DNA of 64,000 nt from Albimonas marina (GTDB lineage Bacteria; Pseudomonadota; Alphaproteobacteria; Rhodobacterales; Rhodobacteraceae): the NCBI RefSeq assembly GCF_029223255.1, contig NZ_JARHUC010000007.1, positions 62,001-126,000 on the forward strand, in the 5' to 3' direction. This document shows, one piece after another, positions 56,882 to 64,000 of this stretch; position 1 is the stretch's first letter; the number at the start of each line of letters is the position of its first letter. Under the pieces are notes generated by a model. The model searched no databases, was not told where the DNA came from, and was given only the letters and a program-made list of their open reading frames with translations. Made by a program: the position numbers and the translations under genes.

Positions 56882-57334
56882 TCAGTTGCCCTTTCCCGAG
56901 CGCCAGGGCAGGGGGGCGACCGGGACGCCGTCCTCGAGCAGGTCGCGCGCCTCCTCGCGGGTGGCCTCGCCGTAGATCGGCCGATCCTCGAGCGCGCCCT
57001 CGTGCATCTGGCGGGCGAGCTTGGCGAAGTCGCGGCCCACGTTCTCGGCCGAGGCCTCCACCCGCTCGCGCAGGGCCTTCATCGCGGCCTCGAGCGGGCT
57101 GCCGGGGGCGGAGAGCATGGGCGCCGTCTCGGGCGGGGCCTCGGGCGCGGGGGCCGCGCCCTTCTTCGTGCCCGCGCCCAGGCGCGGCGCCATCAGCGAT
57201 TTCGAGACCGCGCCGCTGCCGCAGATGGCGCAGGCGAGCCCGCCGGCGGCCTTCACCTTGTCGAAGGCCTCGGCCGACTGGAACCAGCTTTCGAACTCGT
57301 GCCCGTCGTCGCAGCGCAGCGTGTAGCGGATCAT
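56882..57334 (-). CDS. DUF1178 family protein
   Basis: A 150-residue protein with MIRYTLRCDDGHEFESWFQSAEAFD at its start and AICGSGAVSKSLMAPRL near residues 35-52: the paired Cys of C-x2-C give a probable zinc site. The middle is an Ala/Pro linker, and ~105-150 is helical with RQMHEGALEDRPIYGEATREEARDLLEDGVPVAPLPW, the typical DUF1178 end. The function is unknown, although it is widely conserved in alphaproteobacteria. Its start lies 217 bp from the phoR start in the divergent direction. Confidence 0.88.
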   Translation of the reverse strand: MIRYTLRCDDGHEFESWFQSAEAFDKVKAAGGLACAICGSGAVSKSLMAPRLGAGTKKGAAPAPEAPPETAPMLSAPGSPLEAAMKALRERVEASAENVGRDFAKLARQMHEGALEDRPIYGEATREEARDLLEDGVPVAPLPWRSGKGN

Positions 57335-57550
57335 GGCTCGGCGTCCCGATAGGTCGAGCGGCCCTCCCCCCGAAGGCGCCGCGGATCGTCCGGCGGATCC
57401 TTCCGCCCGACGCGCCTTAAATATGCGACGCATTCATGAAGGCAAACCGTCTTCGCCCCGTCCGCGACGCATGGTATCGGGTCCGTGACCCCGAAACCCC
57501 GCCTGCGCCGGCCCCGGCCCCTGGCCCCGCCGCGCGCCGAAAGGACGTCC

Positions 57551-58855
57551 ATGCCCCTCCGCGGCGAGACCGCCCGCCGAATCGCCGTCGCCCTCGCCGC
57601 CCTGGGCGCGGCGGGCGCCGCCGGCGGGCTGGGCGCGCCCCTCTGGGCGCAGGGGGCGGCGGGCCTGTTCGGCGCCGCCCTCTTCGCCTTCGCTCTGCGC
57701 ATCCCGCAGGAGCGCGGCGCCGCCGCGCCGCCGCCGCCGCGCCCGGGCGGACTTGAGCCGGGGCTGGGGCGCGCCGCGCTCGAGCGGCTGCCCTTCCCGC
57801 TGCTGCTGATCGACCCCGCCGGCCTGATCGAATACGCCAACCCCGCCGCCCGCGCCCTGTTCGAGCGGCTGCGGGTCGGCGAGCATCACTCGATGTCCTT
57901 CCGCGCGCCCGACTTCCTCGACGCGCTGGCCGAGGCGCAGGCGGGCGCGCCGCCGCGCAGCTTCGACTTCACGCTGCACGGCGACCGCAACCGGGTGATC
58001 CGGGCCCATGTCGACGGGGCCGAGCAGCCGGGCCGCCCCGACCGCCCCGGCCGCCGCCACGTGCTGTGCCTGTTCCACGAGCGCACCCAGGACCTGCGGC
58101 TGGAGCGGATGCGCACCGACTTCATCGCCAACGCCAGCCACGAGCTGCGCACGCCGCTCGCCTCGATCCGCGGCTTCATCGAGACCCTGCAGGGCCCCGC
58201 CCGCGACGACGCCGAGGCGCGCGAGCGTTTCCTGGGCATCATGCAGGCGCAGGCCGGCCGGATGCAGCGGCTGGTGGACGACCTGCTGTCGCTCAACCGC
58301 ATCGAGCTCAACGAGCACGTGGCCCCGACCGAGCGCCAGGACCTGGGCGAGATCGCCCACGAGACCGCCGAGGCGCTGGCCCCCGTCGCCGACGAGCGGG
58401 GGGTGGAGATCCGGGTGCTCGCCCCCGCCTCCGGCCCGATGGTGCGCGGCGACCGCGACCAGCTGATCCAGGCCATCGGCAACCTGCTGGAGAACGGGAT
58501 GAAATACGGCGAGGGCCCGGTCGAGATCCTGCCCGCCCCCGCCTCGGCCAGCCATCCCGGCATGGTCGGCCTGACCGTGCGCGACCATGGCGAGGGCATC
58601 CCGCGCGAGCATCTGCCGAGGCTGACGGAGCGGTTCTACCGCGTCTCCGTCCGCCGCTCGCGCAACCAGGGGGGCACGGGGCTGGGCCTCGCGATCGTCA
58701 AGCACATCATGTCCCGCCACCGCGGCGAGCTGACGGTGGAGAGCGAGCCGGGCGAGGGCGCGAGCTTCACCCTTTGGCTCCCGGCCGACGGGGGAGAGGC
58801 CGCAGGCCGCGCCGCCCGCGCAGCGCCCCGCGCCGCGCAGGCCTCCGCCGACTGA
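57551..58855 (+). CDS. phoR: Phosphate-regulon sensor histidine kinase PhoR
   Basis: A 434-residue sensor kinase. Two short hydrophobic segments (residues ~8-25 and ~28-50) anchor it, a PAS domain follows (~75-165, PFPLLLIDPAGLIEYANPAAR), then the HisKA domain with NASHELRTPLASIRG (His197) and an HATPase domain with DHGEGIPREHLPRLTERFYR and GTGLGLAIVKHI. It probably phosphorylates PhoB, which is not in the window. Starting at ATG 57551 uses AAAGGA; an alternative GTG at 57485 would add 22 basic residues. With phoU nearby, the identification as PhoR is good. Confidence 0.88.
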   Translation: MPLRGETARRIAVALAALGAAGAAGGLGAPLWAQGAAGLFGAALFAFALRIPQERGAAAPPPPRPGGLEPGLGRAALERLPFPLLLIDPAGLIEYANPAARALFERLRVGEHHSMSFRAPDFLDALAEAQAGAPPRSFDFTLHGDRNRVIRAHVDGAEQPGRPDRPGRRHVLCLFHERTQDLRLERMRTDFIANASHELRTPLASIRGFIETLQGPARDDAEARERFLGIMQAQAGRMQRLVDDLLSLNRIELNEHVAPTERQDLGEIAHETAEALAPVADERGVEIRVLAPASGPMVRGDRDQLIQAIGNLLENGMKYGEGPVEILPAPASASHPGMVGLTVRDHGEGIPREHLPRLTERFYRVSVRRSRNQGGTGLGLAIVKHIMSRHRGELTVESEPGEGASFTLWLPADGGEAAGRAARAAPRAAQASAD

Positions 58856-59062
58856 GCGGGCCGCCGCGCGGCGGCCTCCGCCGGCCGGGCGCGCCGCCCG
58901 GTCCCGGTGCCGGTCCCGGGCGCGCGGGGCGTCCGGGCGCCCGCGTCCGGGCCGGATCGCGCAAAAAATCCACCGCGTCCGGGCCGTTCCGCGCCGCTCC
59001 GACATACGTGTGTCATGGTTCGCCTGTAAGGTGACGAAACGTCAGCGTTTTCACCGGAAGTC

Positions 59063-59800
59063 ATGTTTCAGCCACCCGACCCCCTGCGGCCCGACCGCCC
59101 GCAGGATCTGCGCCTGGGGCGCGGGCACACGGTCAGCTCCTTCGACGCCGACCTGCGCCAGGTCGCGGTCGAGACCGCGCGCGTGGGCGGCATGGCCGAG
59201 GAGCTCCTCTCGCGGGCCCTGACCCTGCTGAGCCGCGGCGACCTCGCCGAGGCCGCCGAGCTGCGCGCCCTGCGCGACCGCCAGCGGCGCCTGGCGCGGG
59301 AGGCGAACGACCGCGCCGCCTCCCTGGTGGCGCTGCGCCAGCCGATGGGGGCGGACCTGCGCCAGCTGCTCGCCGCCCTGCGGGCGCTGGCGGCGCTGGC
59401 GCGCAGCGGGGACCTGTCGGCCAACCTCGCCGAGGGCGCCGCGCGGCTGCGCGCCGAGGGCGAGCCGGTCGACGGCGCCGAGGAGATGAACGCCGCCCTG
59501 CGCCGCTTCGGCCTGCGGGCGCTGGCGCAGCTCTCGGCCGCGATCTCCGCCCACCAGGCCCGCGACGCCGAGGCCGCCCGTGCGGTCTGGCGGCGGGACG
59601 GCGAGCTCGACGCCCATCACGAGGCGCTGACCCGCGCGCTGCTCGACCGCATGGCCGAGGGGGCGGAGCCGGTGGTCGCCGGCGCCCGGCGCCTGTTCAT
59701 GGCCAAGGACCTGGAGCGGATCGGCGACCAGGCCCGCCACGTCGCCGCCGCCACCTGGTGGATGCTGCGCGGCGCCGAGATCGACGCCGCCGCCGACTGA
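59063..59800 (+). CDS. phoU: PhoU-like phosphate-signalling protein
   Basis: A 245-residue protein of about two three-helix bundles, as in PhoU. HTVSSFDADLRQVAVETARVGGMAEELLSRAL opens the first bundle; GARRLFMAKDLERIGDQARHVA near the end matches the PhoU metal-binding signature (ER-GD). It links PstSCAB to PhoR in the phosphate response. The Pst genes normally between phoR and phoU are missing here, so the pst transporter is elsewhere or replaced. ATG follows CCGGAAG. Confidence 0.9.
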   Translation: MFQPPDPLRPDRPQDLRLGRGHTVSSFDADLRQVAVETARVGGMAEELLSRALTLLSRGDLAEAAELRALRDRQRRLAREANDRAASLVALRQPMGADLRQLLAALRALAALARSGDLSANLAEGAARLRAEGEPVDGAEEMNAALRRFGLRALAQLSAAISAHQARDAEAARAVWRRDGELDAHHEALTRALLDRMAEGAEPVVAGARRLFMAKDLERIGDQARHVAAATWWMLRGAEIDAAAD

Positions 59801-60021
59801 GCGCCGGCTCGGCCTCGCAAGCGCCGCGTCGGGCGTCGCGCGGGCCCCGGCGGTCCGCCCGCGGCGCAGGGCCGCCGTTGCGCCCGGGCCCGGCCTCCGC
59901 CCCGGGCGGCCGTCGCGGCCAGGGCGCCTCCGCCCGCCGAGCGCCGCGGGCGACGGGCCGGGGCCGGGCGCTGCGCCCGACGCGGCGCCTCCCGACAGGG
60001 CGGCAGGGGGCCGGACCAAGG
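59801..60021. other. Gene-free stretch between phoU and gcrA
   Basis: About 220 bp with very high GC and no supported gene, terminating at the gcrA terminator hairpin. phoU and gcrA are convergent. Confidence 0.4.
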
Positions 60022-60058
60022 AAAAGGCCCGCCCGGATCGGTCGTCCGGGCGGGCCTT
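60022..60058 (-). terminator. Terminator of gcrA
   Basis: On the minus strand a perfect 14-bp stem with a 7-nt loop (60024-60037 with 60045-60058) is followed by TTTTCC, 43 bases past the gcrA stop. It is the clearest intrinsic terminator in the window. Confidence 0.85.
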
Positions 60059-60101
60059 CACTTGCCTGGGGCGCCGCGGGCGGCGTCCGGGATGCGTCGT
60101 C

Positions 60102-60770
60102 TCAGCGGGAGCGGGAGCGGTCGCGCCGCGCGCTCATCGGCTGGAAGGCGACCGAGACATGCGTCTCGCAATAGGGCTTCCCGCCCAGCGAGGGCAGGCC
60201 GCAGAAGAAGAAATCGTCCGTCGCCGGATCGCCGATCGGCCACTTGCAGGTGCGCTCGGTCAGCTGCAGGAGGTTCAGGCGCTTGGCCTTCTTCTCCACC
60301 TCCTCGAGGTTGCGGCGGGCCTCCTCGGAGACCTCCGAGACCTGGGGCGGCTGCGGGCCCAGCGGCGGCGTGGGCACGGGGGCGCGGGCGATCGGGCGCT
60401 CGACCGCCTCCTCGGCCGGGGCGGCGGCGCGGGGCGCGGGCGCGGGCTGGGCCGGCGCGGCGGCGGGCGCCGGGCGCGGCGCGGGGGCCGGCTCGGGCGC
60501 GGCCGCGGCGGCGGGCGCGGGGCGCGGGGCGGGCGCCGGCTCGGGCGCCGGGCGCGGGGGCGCGGCCGCGGCGGCGGGCGCGGGCGCCTCGGCCTCCTCC
60601 TTGCCGCCGGTCTTGGGGGCGGCGGTGCGGTTCGACAGGCCCAGGCGGTGGACCTTGCCGATCACGGCGTTGCGGGTCACGCCGCCCAGCGCCTTGGCGA
60701 TCTGGCTGGCGGACTTGCCCTCGCCCCACATGGACTTGAGCAGCTCGACCCGCTCGTCGGTCCAGGACAT
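60102..60770 (-). CDS. gcrA: GcrA cell cycle regulator with long Ala/Pro linker
   Basis: A 222-residue GcrA. The N-terminal ~45 residues (SWTDERVELLKSMWGEGKSA, TRNAVIGKVHRLGLSNR) form the DNA-binding HTH that reads CcrM-methylated GANTC promoters. Residues ~61-120 are almost only Ala, Pro, Arg and Glu. The C-terminal part (KRLNLLQLTERTCKWPIGDP, FFFCGLPSLGGKPYCETH) is the sigma70-binding domain with conserved cysteines. It is longer than the usual ~170 residues, because of the linker. ATG 60770 has GGAG 7 bases upstream. A strong terminator follows. Confidence 0.94.
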   Translation of the reverse strand: MSWTDERVELLKSMWGEGKSASQIAKALGGVTRNAVIGKVHRLGLSNRTAAPKTGGKEEAEAPAPAAAAAPPRPAPEPAPAPRPAPAAAAAPEPAPAPRPAPAAAPAQPAPAPRAAAPAEEAVERPIARAPVPTPPLGPQPPQVSEVSEEARRNLEEVEKKAKRLNLLQLTERTCKWPIGDPATDDFFFCGLPSLGGKPYCETHVSVAFQPMSARRDRSRSR

Positions 60771-60949
60771 GACGTACTCCATGGCTTACACGCGGCGCGT
60801 GCGCCGCGACCCTCCTGGCCGCAGCGCCGCCCGCGAACAGGGGCGCCCCCGGGGCATCCGGGCGCGCCCGTCCGGGCCGTCGCGGCCCGTCGCGTCTCTC
60901 CCCCCTATTTTACCCTGCGCACCGCCCATAACAAGACGCGGGCGTGCGA

Positions 60950-61909
60950 TCAGGGCCGATCGGTCGCGGGCGCGGGGCGCATATCCGCCCCGCCCTCGCC
61001 CGCCGGGCGCATTTCCGCCTCCCCGGTGCGCGCGAGGCGCGGCAGCGCCTCGGCCAGGTGGTCGAAGACCCGCCGCACCCGGGCCGAGCCGCGCAGGTCC
61101 GCGTGGGCCGCCAGCCACACCGGCAGCGACCCCAGCTCGGCCCCCGCCAGCACCTGGCGCACCCGCGGCTCCAGCGCCGCCACCGCCGTCTGGCCCGCCC
61201 CGATCCCCGCACCCGCCGCCACCGCCTGCCAGTAGGCCACCTGGTCGTCGGTGCGCAGGCGGAAGAAGCGCCGCGGCACCGGCATCCCGGCCTTGGCGAA
61301 CCCGTCGAGCATCAGTTCCGAGCGGTCGAAGCCCACCACCCGGTGGCGGGCCAGCTCCTCCATCGTCCGCGGCTCGCCGTGCCGGGCGAGGTAGCCGTGC
61401 GAGGCGAAGAGGCCCAGGCGCATCTCCGCCACCTTGCGCGCCACCAGGTCGGCCTGGCCGGGGCGGTACATGCGCACCGCCACGTCCGCCTCCCGCCGCA
61501 GCAGGTTGGCGGTGTCGTCCGAGGCGACCAGCTCGATCTCCAGCGCCGGCTCGGCCTCCATCAGCTCGGCCACGGCGCCGGGCAGCAGGTAGGTCGCGAC
61601 GATCCGGCTGGCGGTGACCCGCACCGTGCCCGAGACGCCGCTCGCCCGCCCCTCGGCCGCGCGGGACAGGCGGGCGGCGGCGGCCTCCATCTCCTCGGCG
61701 CGGGCCAGCGCCTCGCGCCCCGCATCGGTCGGGCGCACGCCCGCGGCGCCGCGCTCCATCAGCACCTCGCCCAGCCGCCCCTCCAGCGCCGCGAGCCGGC
61801 GCGAGAGCGTGGGCTGGCTGAGCGGCCCGCCGCGCGCCGCCGCCGACAGCGAGCCCGCCCGCGCGACCGAGAGCAGGGCCTGGAGCTCCGACCAGTCCAG
61901 GTCATCCAT
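60950..61909 (-). CDS. LysR-family transcriptional regulator
   Basis: A 319-residue regulator. Residues ~5-64 form the winged HTH (DLDWSELQALLSVARAGSLS, AARGGPLSQPTLSRRLAALE), followed by a substrate-binding-like effector domain with VTASRIVATYLLPGAVAEL. The start at 61909 is chosen because the family's HTH begins about there; a second ATG at 61930 lies within a direct repeat and would add seven residues. It is divergent from the epimerase-like gene at 62006, its likely target. Confidence 0.88.
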   Translation of the reverse strand: MDDLDWSELQALLSVARAGSLSAAARGGPLSQPTLSRRLAALEGRLGEVLMERGAAGVRPTDAGREALARAEEMEAAAARLSRAAEGRASGVSGTVRVTASRIVATYLLPGAVAELMEAEPALEIELVASDDTANLLRREADVAVRMYRPGQADLVARKVAEMRLGLFASHGYLARHGEPRTMEELARHRVVGFDRSELMLDGFAKAGMPVPRRFFRLRTDDQVAYWQAVAAGAGIGAGQTAVAALEPRVRQVLAGAELGSLPVWLAAHADLRGSARVRRVFDHLAEALPRLARTGEAEMRPAGEGGADMRPAPATDRP

Positions 61910-61932
61910 TTCTGAATGGCTCCCATCCATTT
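61903..61932. promoter_or_regulatory. Direct repeat in the LysR/epimerase divergent promoter
   Basis: CATCCATTT occurs at 61903-61911 and again at 61924-61932, 21 bases apart, which is two helical turns. The first copy overlaps the LysR start codon and lies in CCATT-TCTG-AATGG, a short inverted repeat. It may be a regulator site; the duplication also explains two start codons. Confidence 0.35.
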
Positions 61933-62005
61933 CCGCGGCTTCCGATCCGGGTGAGAATACCTCATCTTCGCTCCATCGACACCGACCATTCTGCGGAGCC
62001 CCGCC

Positions 62006-63067
62006 ATGACCCAGATCGGAACCGCCCTCGTCGTCGGCGCCCGCGGCCGCTTCGGCCGCCACGCCACCGCCGCCTTCGCCGAGGCCGGCTGGCGGGTGCG
62101 CGCGATGACCCGCACCGGCGCGCGCGGCTTCGAGAACGCCGAGCCGGTGGCCGGCGACGCCCTGGACCCCGAGGCGCTGACCCGCGCGGCCGAGGACGCC
62201 GACGTGATCGTCAACGGCCTGAACGCGCCCTATCCCGACTGGCGCGAGGCGCTGCCGAGGACCACCCACGCGCTGCTGACCGCCGCGAAGGCCACCGGCG
62301 CCACGCTGGTGCATCCGGGCAACGTCTACGGCTACGGCTCCGCCATCCCCGCCCGGGCGACCCCCGACACGCCCTACCGCCCCGACACGGTGAAGGGCCG
62401 CCTGCGCGCGGAGCAGGAGATGCGCCTGCGCGCCGCCGCCGAGGCGGGGGAGATCCGCTGCATCGTCCTGCGCGGCGGCGACTTCCTCGACACCGAGATC
62501 GCCGGCAACTGGTTCGACAGCCACATGACCGCGAAGCTCGACGCGGGGCGCTTCGTCTACCCCGGCCCGCTCGACCGGGTGCACGCCTGGTCGTTCCTGC
62601 CCGACTTCGCCGCGGTGATCGCCGGCCTCGCCGCGCGGCGGGAGGCGCTGCCCCCCTTCGCCGCCTTCAACCACCCCGGCCACGCGCTGACGGGGGCGGA
62701 GCTGCTGGCGCTGACCGCGCGGGCCGCCGGCCGGCCGCTGGCGCCGCGGCCGTTCCCGTGGTGGGCGCTGCGCCTCGCCGCGCCGGTCTGGCCGATGGGG
62801 CGGGAGCTGGTGGAGATGCGCTACCTGTGGTCGACCCCGCACCGGCTGGAGGATCCGCGCCTCGCCGCCCTGCTGCCCGAGCATGTCCCCCACTCGGCGG
62901 AGGCGGCGGTGGCCGCCGCCCTCGCCCCGCGGCTGGAGGGGCGGCCGGGCGGGCCGGCGGCGACGGCGCGCGTCGGCGCGGCGCCCGCGCCTGTGGCCGC
63001 CCCTGCCGCAGGGGCGTCGCCGCGCCGCCCGCTCCCGGTTCCCGGGCGTCGGCCCCGTCCGGCGTAG
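62006..63067 (+). CDS. NAD-dependent epimerase/dehydratase-like protein
   Basis: A 353-residue extended SDR-like protein. VVGARGRFGRHATAAF (residues ~9-24) is the dinucleotide-binding loop, a strand with NGLNAPYPDWR follows, and ATLVHPGNVYGYG gives the conserved Tyr region of sugar epimerases. The C-terminal ~50 residues after HVPHSAEAAVAAALAPRLEG are Ala/Pro/Arg-rich and probably disordered. Substrate is not predictable; the protein lacks the second Lys of the strict YxxxK motif in the expected place. Divergent from the LysR gene. Confidence 0.83.
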   Translation: MTQIGTALVVGARGRFGRHATAAFAEAGWRVRAMTRTGARGFENAEPVAGDALDPEALTRAAEDADVIVNGLNAPYPDWREALPRTTHALLTAAKATGATLVHPGNVYGYGSAIPARATPDTPYRPDTVKGRLRAEQEMRLRAAAEAGEIRCIVLRGGDFLDTEIAGNWFDSHMTAKLDAGRFVYPGPLDRVHAWSFLPDFAAVIAGLAARREALPPFAAFNHPGHALTGAELLALTARAAGRPLAPRPFPWWALRLAAPVWPMGRELVEMRYLWSTPHRLEDPRLAALLPEHVPHSAEAAVAAALAPRLEGRPGGPAATARVGAAPAPVAAPAAGASPRRPLPVPGRRPRPA

Positions 63068-63236
63068 CGCGGCGCCCACACTCGGGCGAAACGCTTCCGG
63101 AACCGGGCGCTGCGGGGTTGAGCCGGGCTGCGGTCTGATCTTCACATGAACGCGCAACGTATTGGCCGCGCAGCATCGGGCCCCGCCTCGCCGGGGCCCT
63201 GTCGCGTCGGCCCGGATTTCGAAGAGGCGTCCGCCG

Positions 63237-63986
63237 ATGGCCATCCTGCGCGCGTACCAGTCGCTGGACATGAACCGCTACGACGTCCGTCATACCGAGC
63301 GGACCATCATCAGCAACGAGGTGGTGCGCTTCGGGGCGGACGGCGACTCGATCGCCTATTTCGGCGCCATCTGGCACCCCTACGGCTTCGAGCCCAGCGG
63401 CACCCTGCGCGGCGTCTCGGTCGAGGAGGGCGGCTTCCAGCACTTCGCCATCTACGATTTCGAGCGTCCGGTGCGTCAGCCCTTCGTGGCCATGCAGCTC
63501 GCGGGCGACTCGCGCGCCTTCTTCCGCCTGCTGATGCAGGAGGACGACGTCCTTCAGGGCTCGCGCCAGCGCGACACGCTCAACGGCTACCGCGAGGACG
63601 ACCTGGTGAAGGGCGCCCGCGGCAAGGACGTGCTGAAGGGCGGCGGCGGCGAGGACGTGCTGCAGGGCGGGCGCGGGCGCGACGTGCTGCTGGGCGGCAA
63701 CGGCGACGACCGGCTGAACGGCGGGCAGGGCGACGACAAGATGCGCGGCGGCCAGGGCGAGGACGTGTTCGTGTTCTGGAAGGGCGCGGGCGACGACGTG
63801 ATCCGCGACTTCGACGACGGGCGCGACCAGATCCGCATCTCCTCGCGCGGGACGCTGGACTTCGACGACCTGACCATCCGCGGCGACGGCGACGACGTGG
63901 TGGTGACCATCGACGGGGCGGCCACGATCACCCTGCGCCACATGAGCCCGGCCGAGATCGGCGAGGACGACTTCCTGTTCGGCTGA
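63237..63986 (+). CDS. Short RTX-repeat protein with unknown N-terminal domain
   Basis: A 249-residue protein. Residues 1-95 (MAILRAYQSLDMNRYDVRHT; IAYFGAIWHPYGFEPSG; EEGGFQHFAIYDFERPV) are a beta-rich domain I do not recognise. Residues ~100-185 are calcium-binding RTX repeats, many with a Lys or Arg in the repeat, like those of the nuclease at 2-3823. The last 60 (VIRDFDDGRDQIRIS, VVVTIDGAATITLRHMSPAEIGEDDFLFG) resemble the C-terminal secretion tails of RTX proteins. Export by a type I system is inferred. ATG 63237 follows GAAGAGG. Confidence 0.82.
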   Translation: MAILRAYQSLDMNRYDVRHTERTIISNEVVRFGADGDSIAYFGAIWHPYGFEPSGTLRGVSVEEGGFQHFAIYDFERPVRQPFVAMQLAGDSRAFFRLLMQEDDVLQGSRQRDTLNGYREDDLVKGARGKDVLKGGGGEDVLQGGRGRDVLLGGNGDDRLNGGQGDDKMRGGQGEDVFVFWKGAGDDVIRDFDDGRDQIRISSRGTLDFDDLTIRGDGDDVVVTIDGAATITLRHMSPAEIGEDDFLFG

Positions 63987-64000
63987 CCGAGACGAGGGGC

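Noticed and set aside
59010-59030. Pho box before phoU
   Set aside because: TGTCAT (59011-59016) and CTGTAA (59024-59029) resemble PHO half-sites, but the offset is 13-14 bases instead of 11 and the spacer is GC-rich.

Overview
The window looks like chromosome of a very GC-rich alphaproteobacterium, most likely of the Rhodobacterales. The pointers are a GcrA cell-cycle regulator, a DUF1127 protein divergent from a LysR regulator, lysC next to ptsP, a purL-bolA-grxD cluster, a split GlcDEF glycolate oxidase, RTX proteins at both ends, and GC-rich third positions that leave long empty ORFs open on the opposite strand. I see no phage, plasmid, transposase, CRISPR array, rRNA or tRNA. About 53 protein genes are supported.

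Layout. 1-9.9 kb: the 3' part of a large RTX-tailed secreted nuclease, a CPA1 Na+/H+ antiporter, an epoxide hydrolase, ThpR, two small proteins, a LysR regulator and an MDR oxidoreductase. 10-20.6 kb: a YjhX-family protein, a MOSC protein, PurU, an SDR, a lipoprotein, a DoeA-like ectoine hydrolase, a divergent PPDK-like enzyme adjoining a MeaB-type GTPase, and a SleB-type cell-wall hydrolase. 20.8-32 kb: a sulfotransferase-like protein, argJ-mutT, a secreted parvulin PPIase, SecA, a Bcr/CflA efflux pump, a VOC protein and a luciferase-like monooxygenase. 32-40 kb: grxD, bolA and purL, a DMT exporter, a penicillin acylase-family hydrolase and a beta-hydroxyacid dehydrogenase. 40.5-52.4 kb: a hypothetical protein, lysC, ptsP with a coupled DUF2927-like protein, DUF599 and UPF0126 membrane proteins, and glcDEF. 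52.7-64 kb: two coupled trypsin-like proteases, a small unknown protein, an Hsp20 gene with a possible RNA thermometer, an SDR, a DUF1178 protein, phoR and phoU, gcrA, a LysR regulator divergent from an epimerase-like protein, and a short RTX protein.

The most unusual feature is a family of long intergenic palindromes, with four good copies (about 10.06-10.25, 12.29-12.57, 15.53-15.81 and 31.74-32.01 kb) and one decayed relative (28.30-28.37 kb). Each is a nested inverted repeat of roughly 170-200 bp lying beyond the 3' end of a gene. The paired arms differ between copies in a compensatory way, so pairing appears to be what is conserved. Three copies also share an identical 22-bp motif about 50-65 bp outside the palindrome. 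I do not recognise the family.

Functional threads: outer-surface and secreted hydrolysis (RTX nuclease, RTX protein, two proteases, acylase, cell-wall hydrolase), secretion and folding (SecA, PPIase, Hsp20), iron-sulfur and redox trafficking (GrxD/BolA), C2 and one-carbon metabolism (GlcDEF, PurU, PurL), PEP-linked phosphotransfer (PtsP, PPDK-like) and phosphate signalling (PhoR/PhoU).
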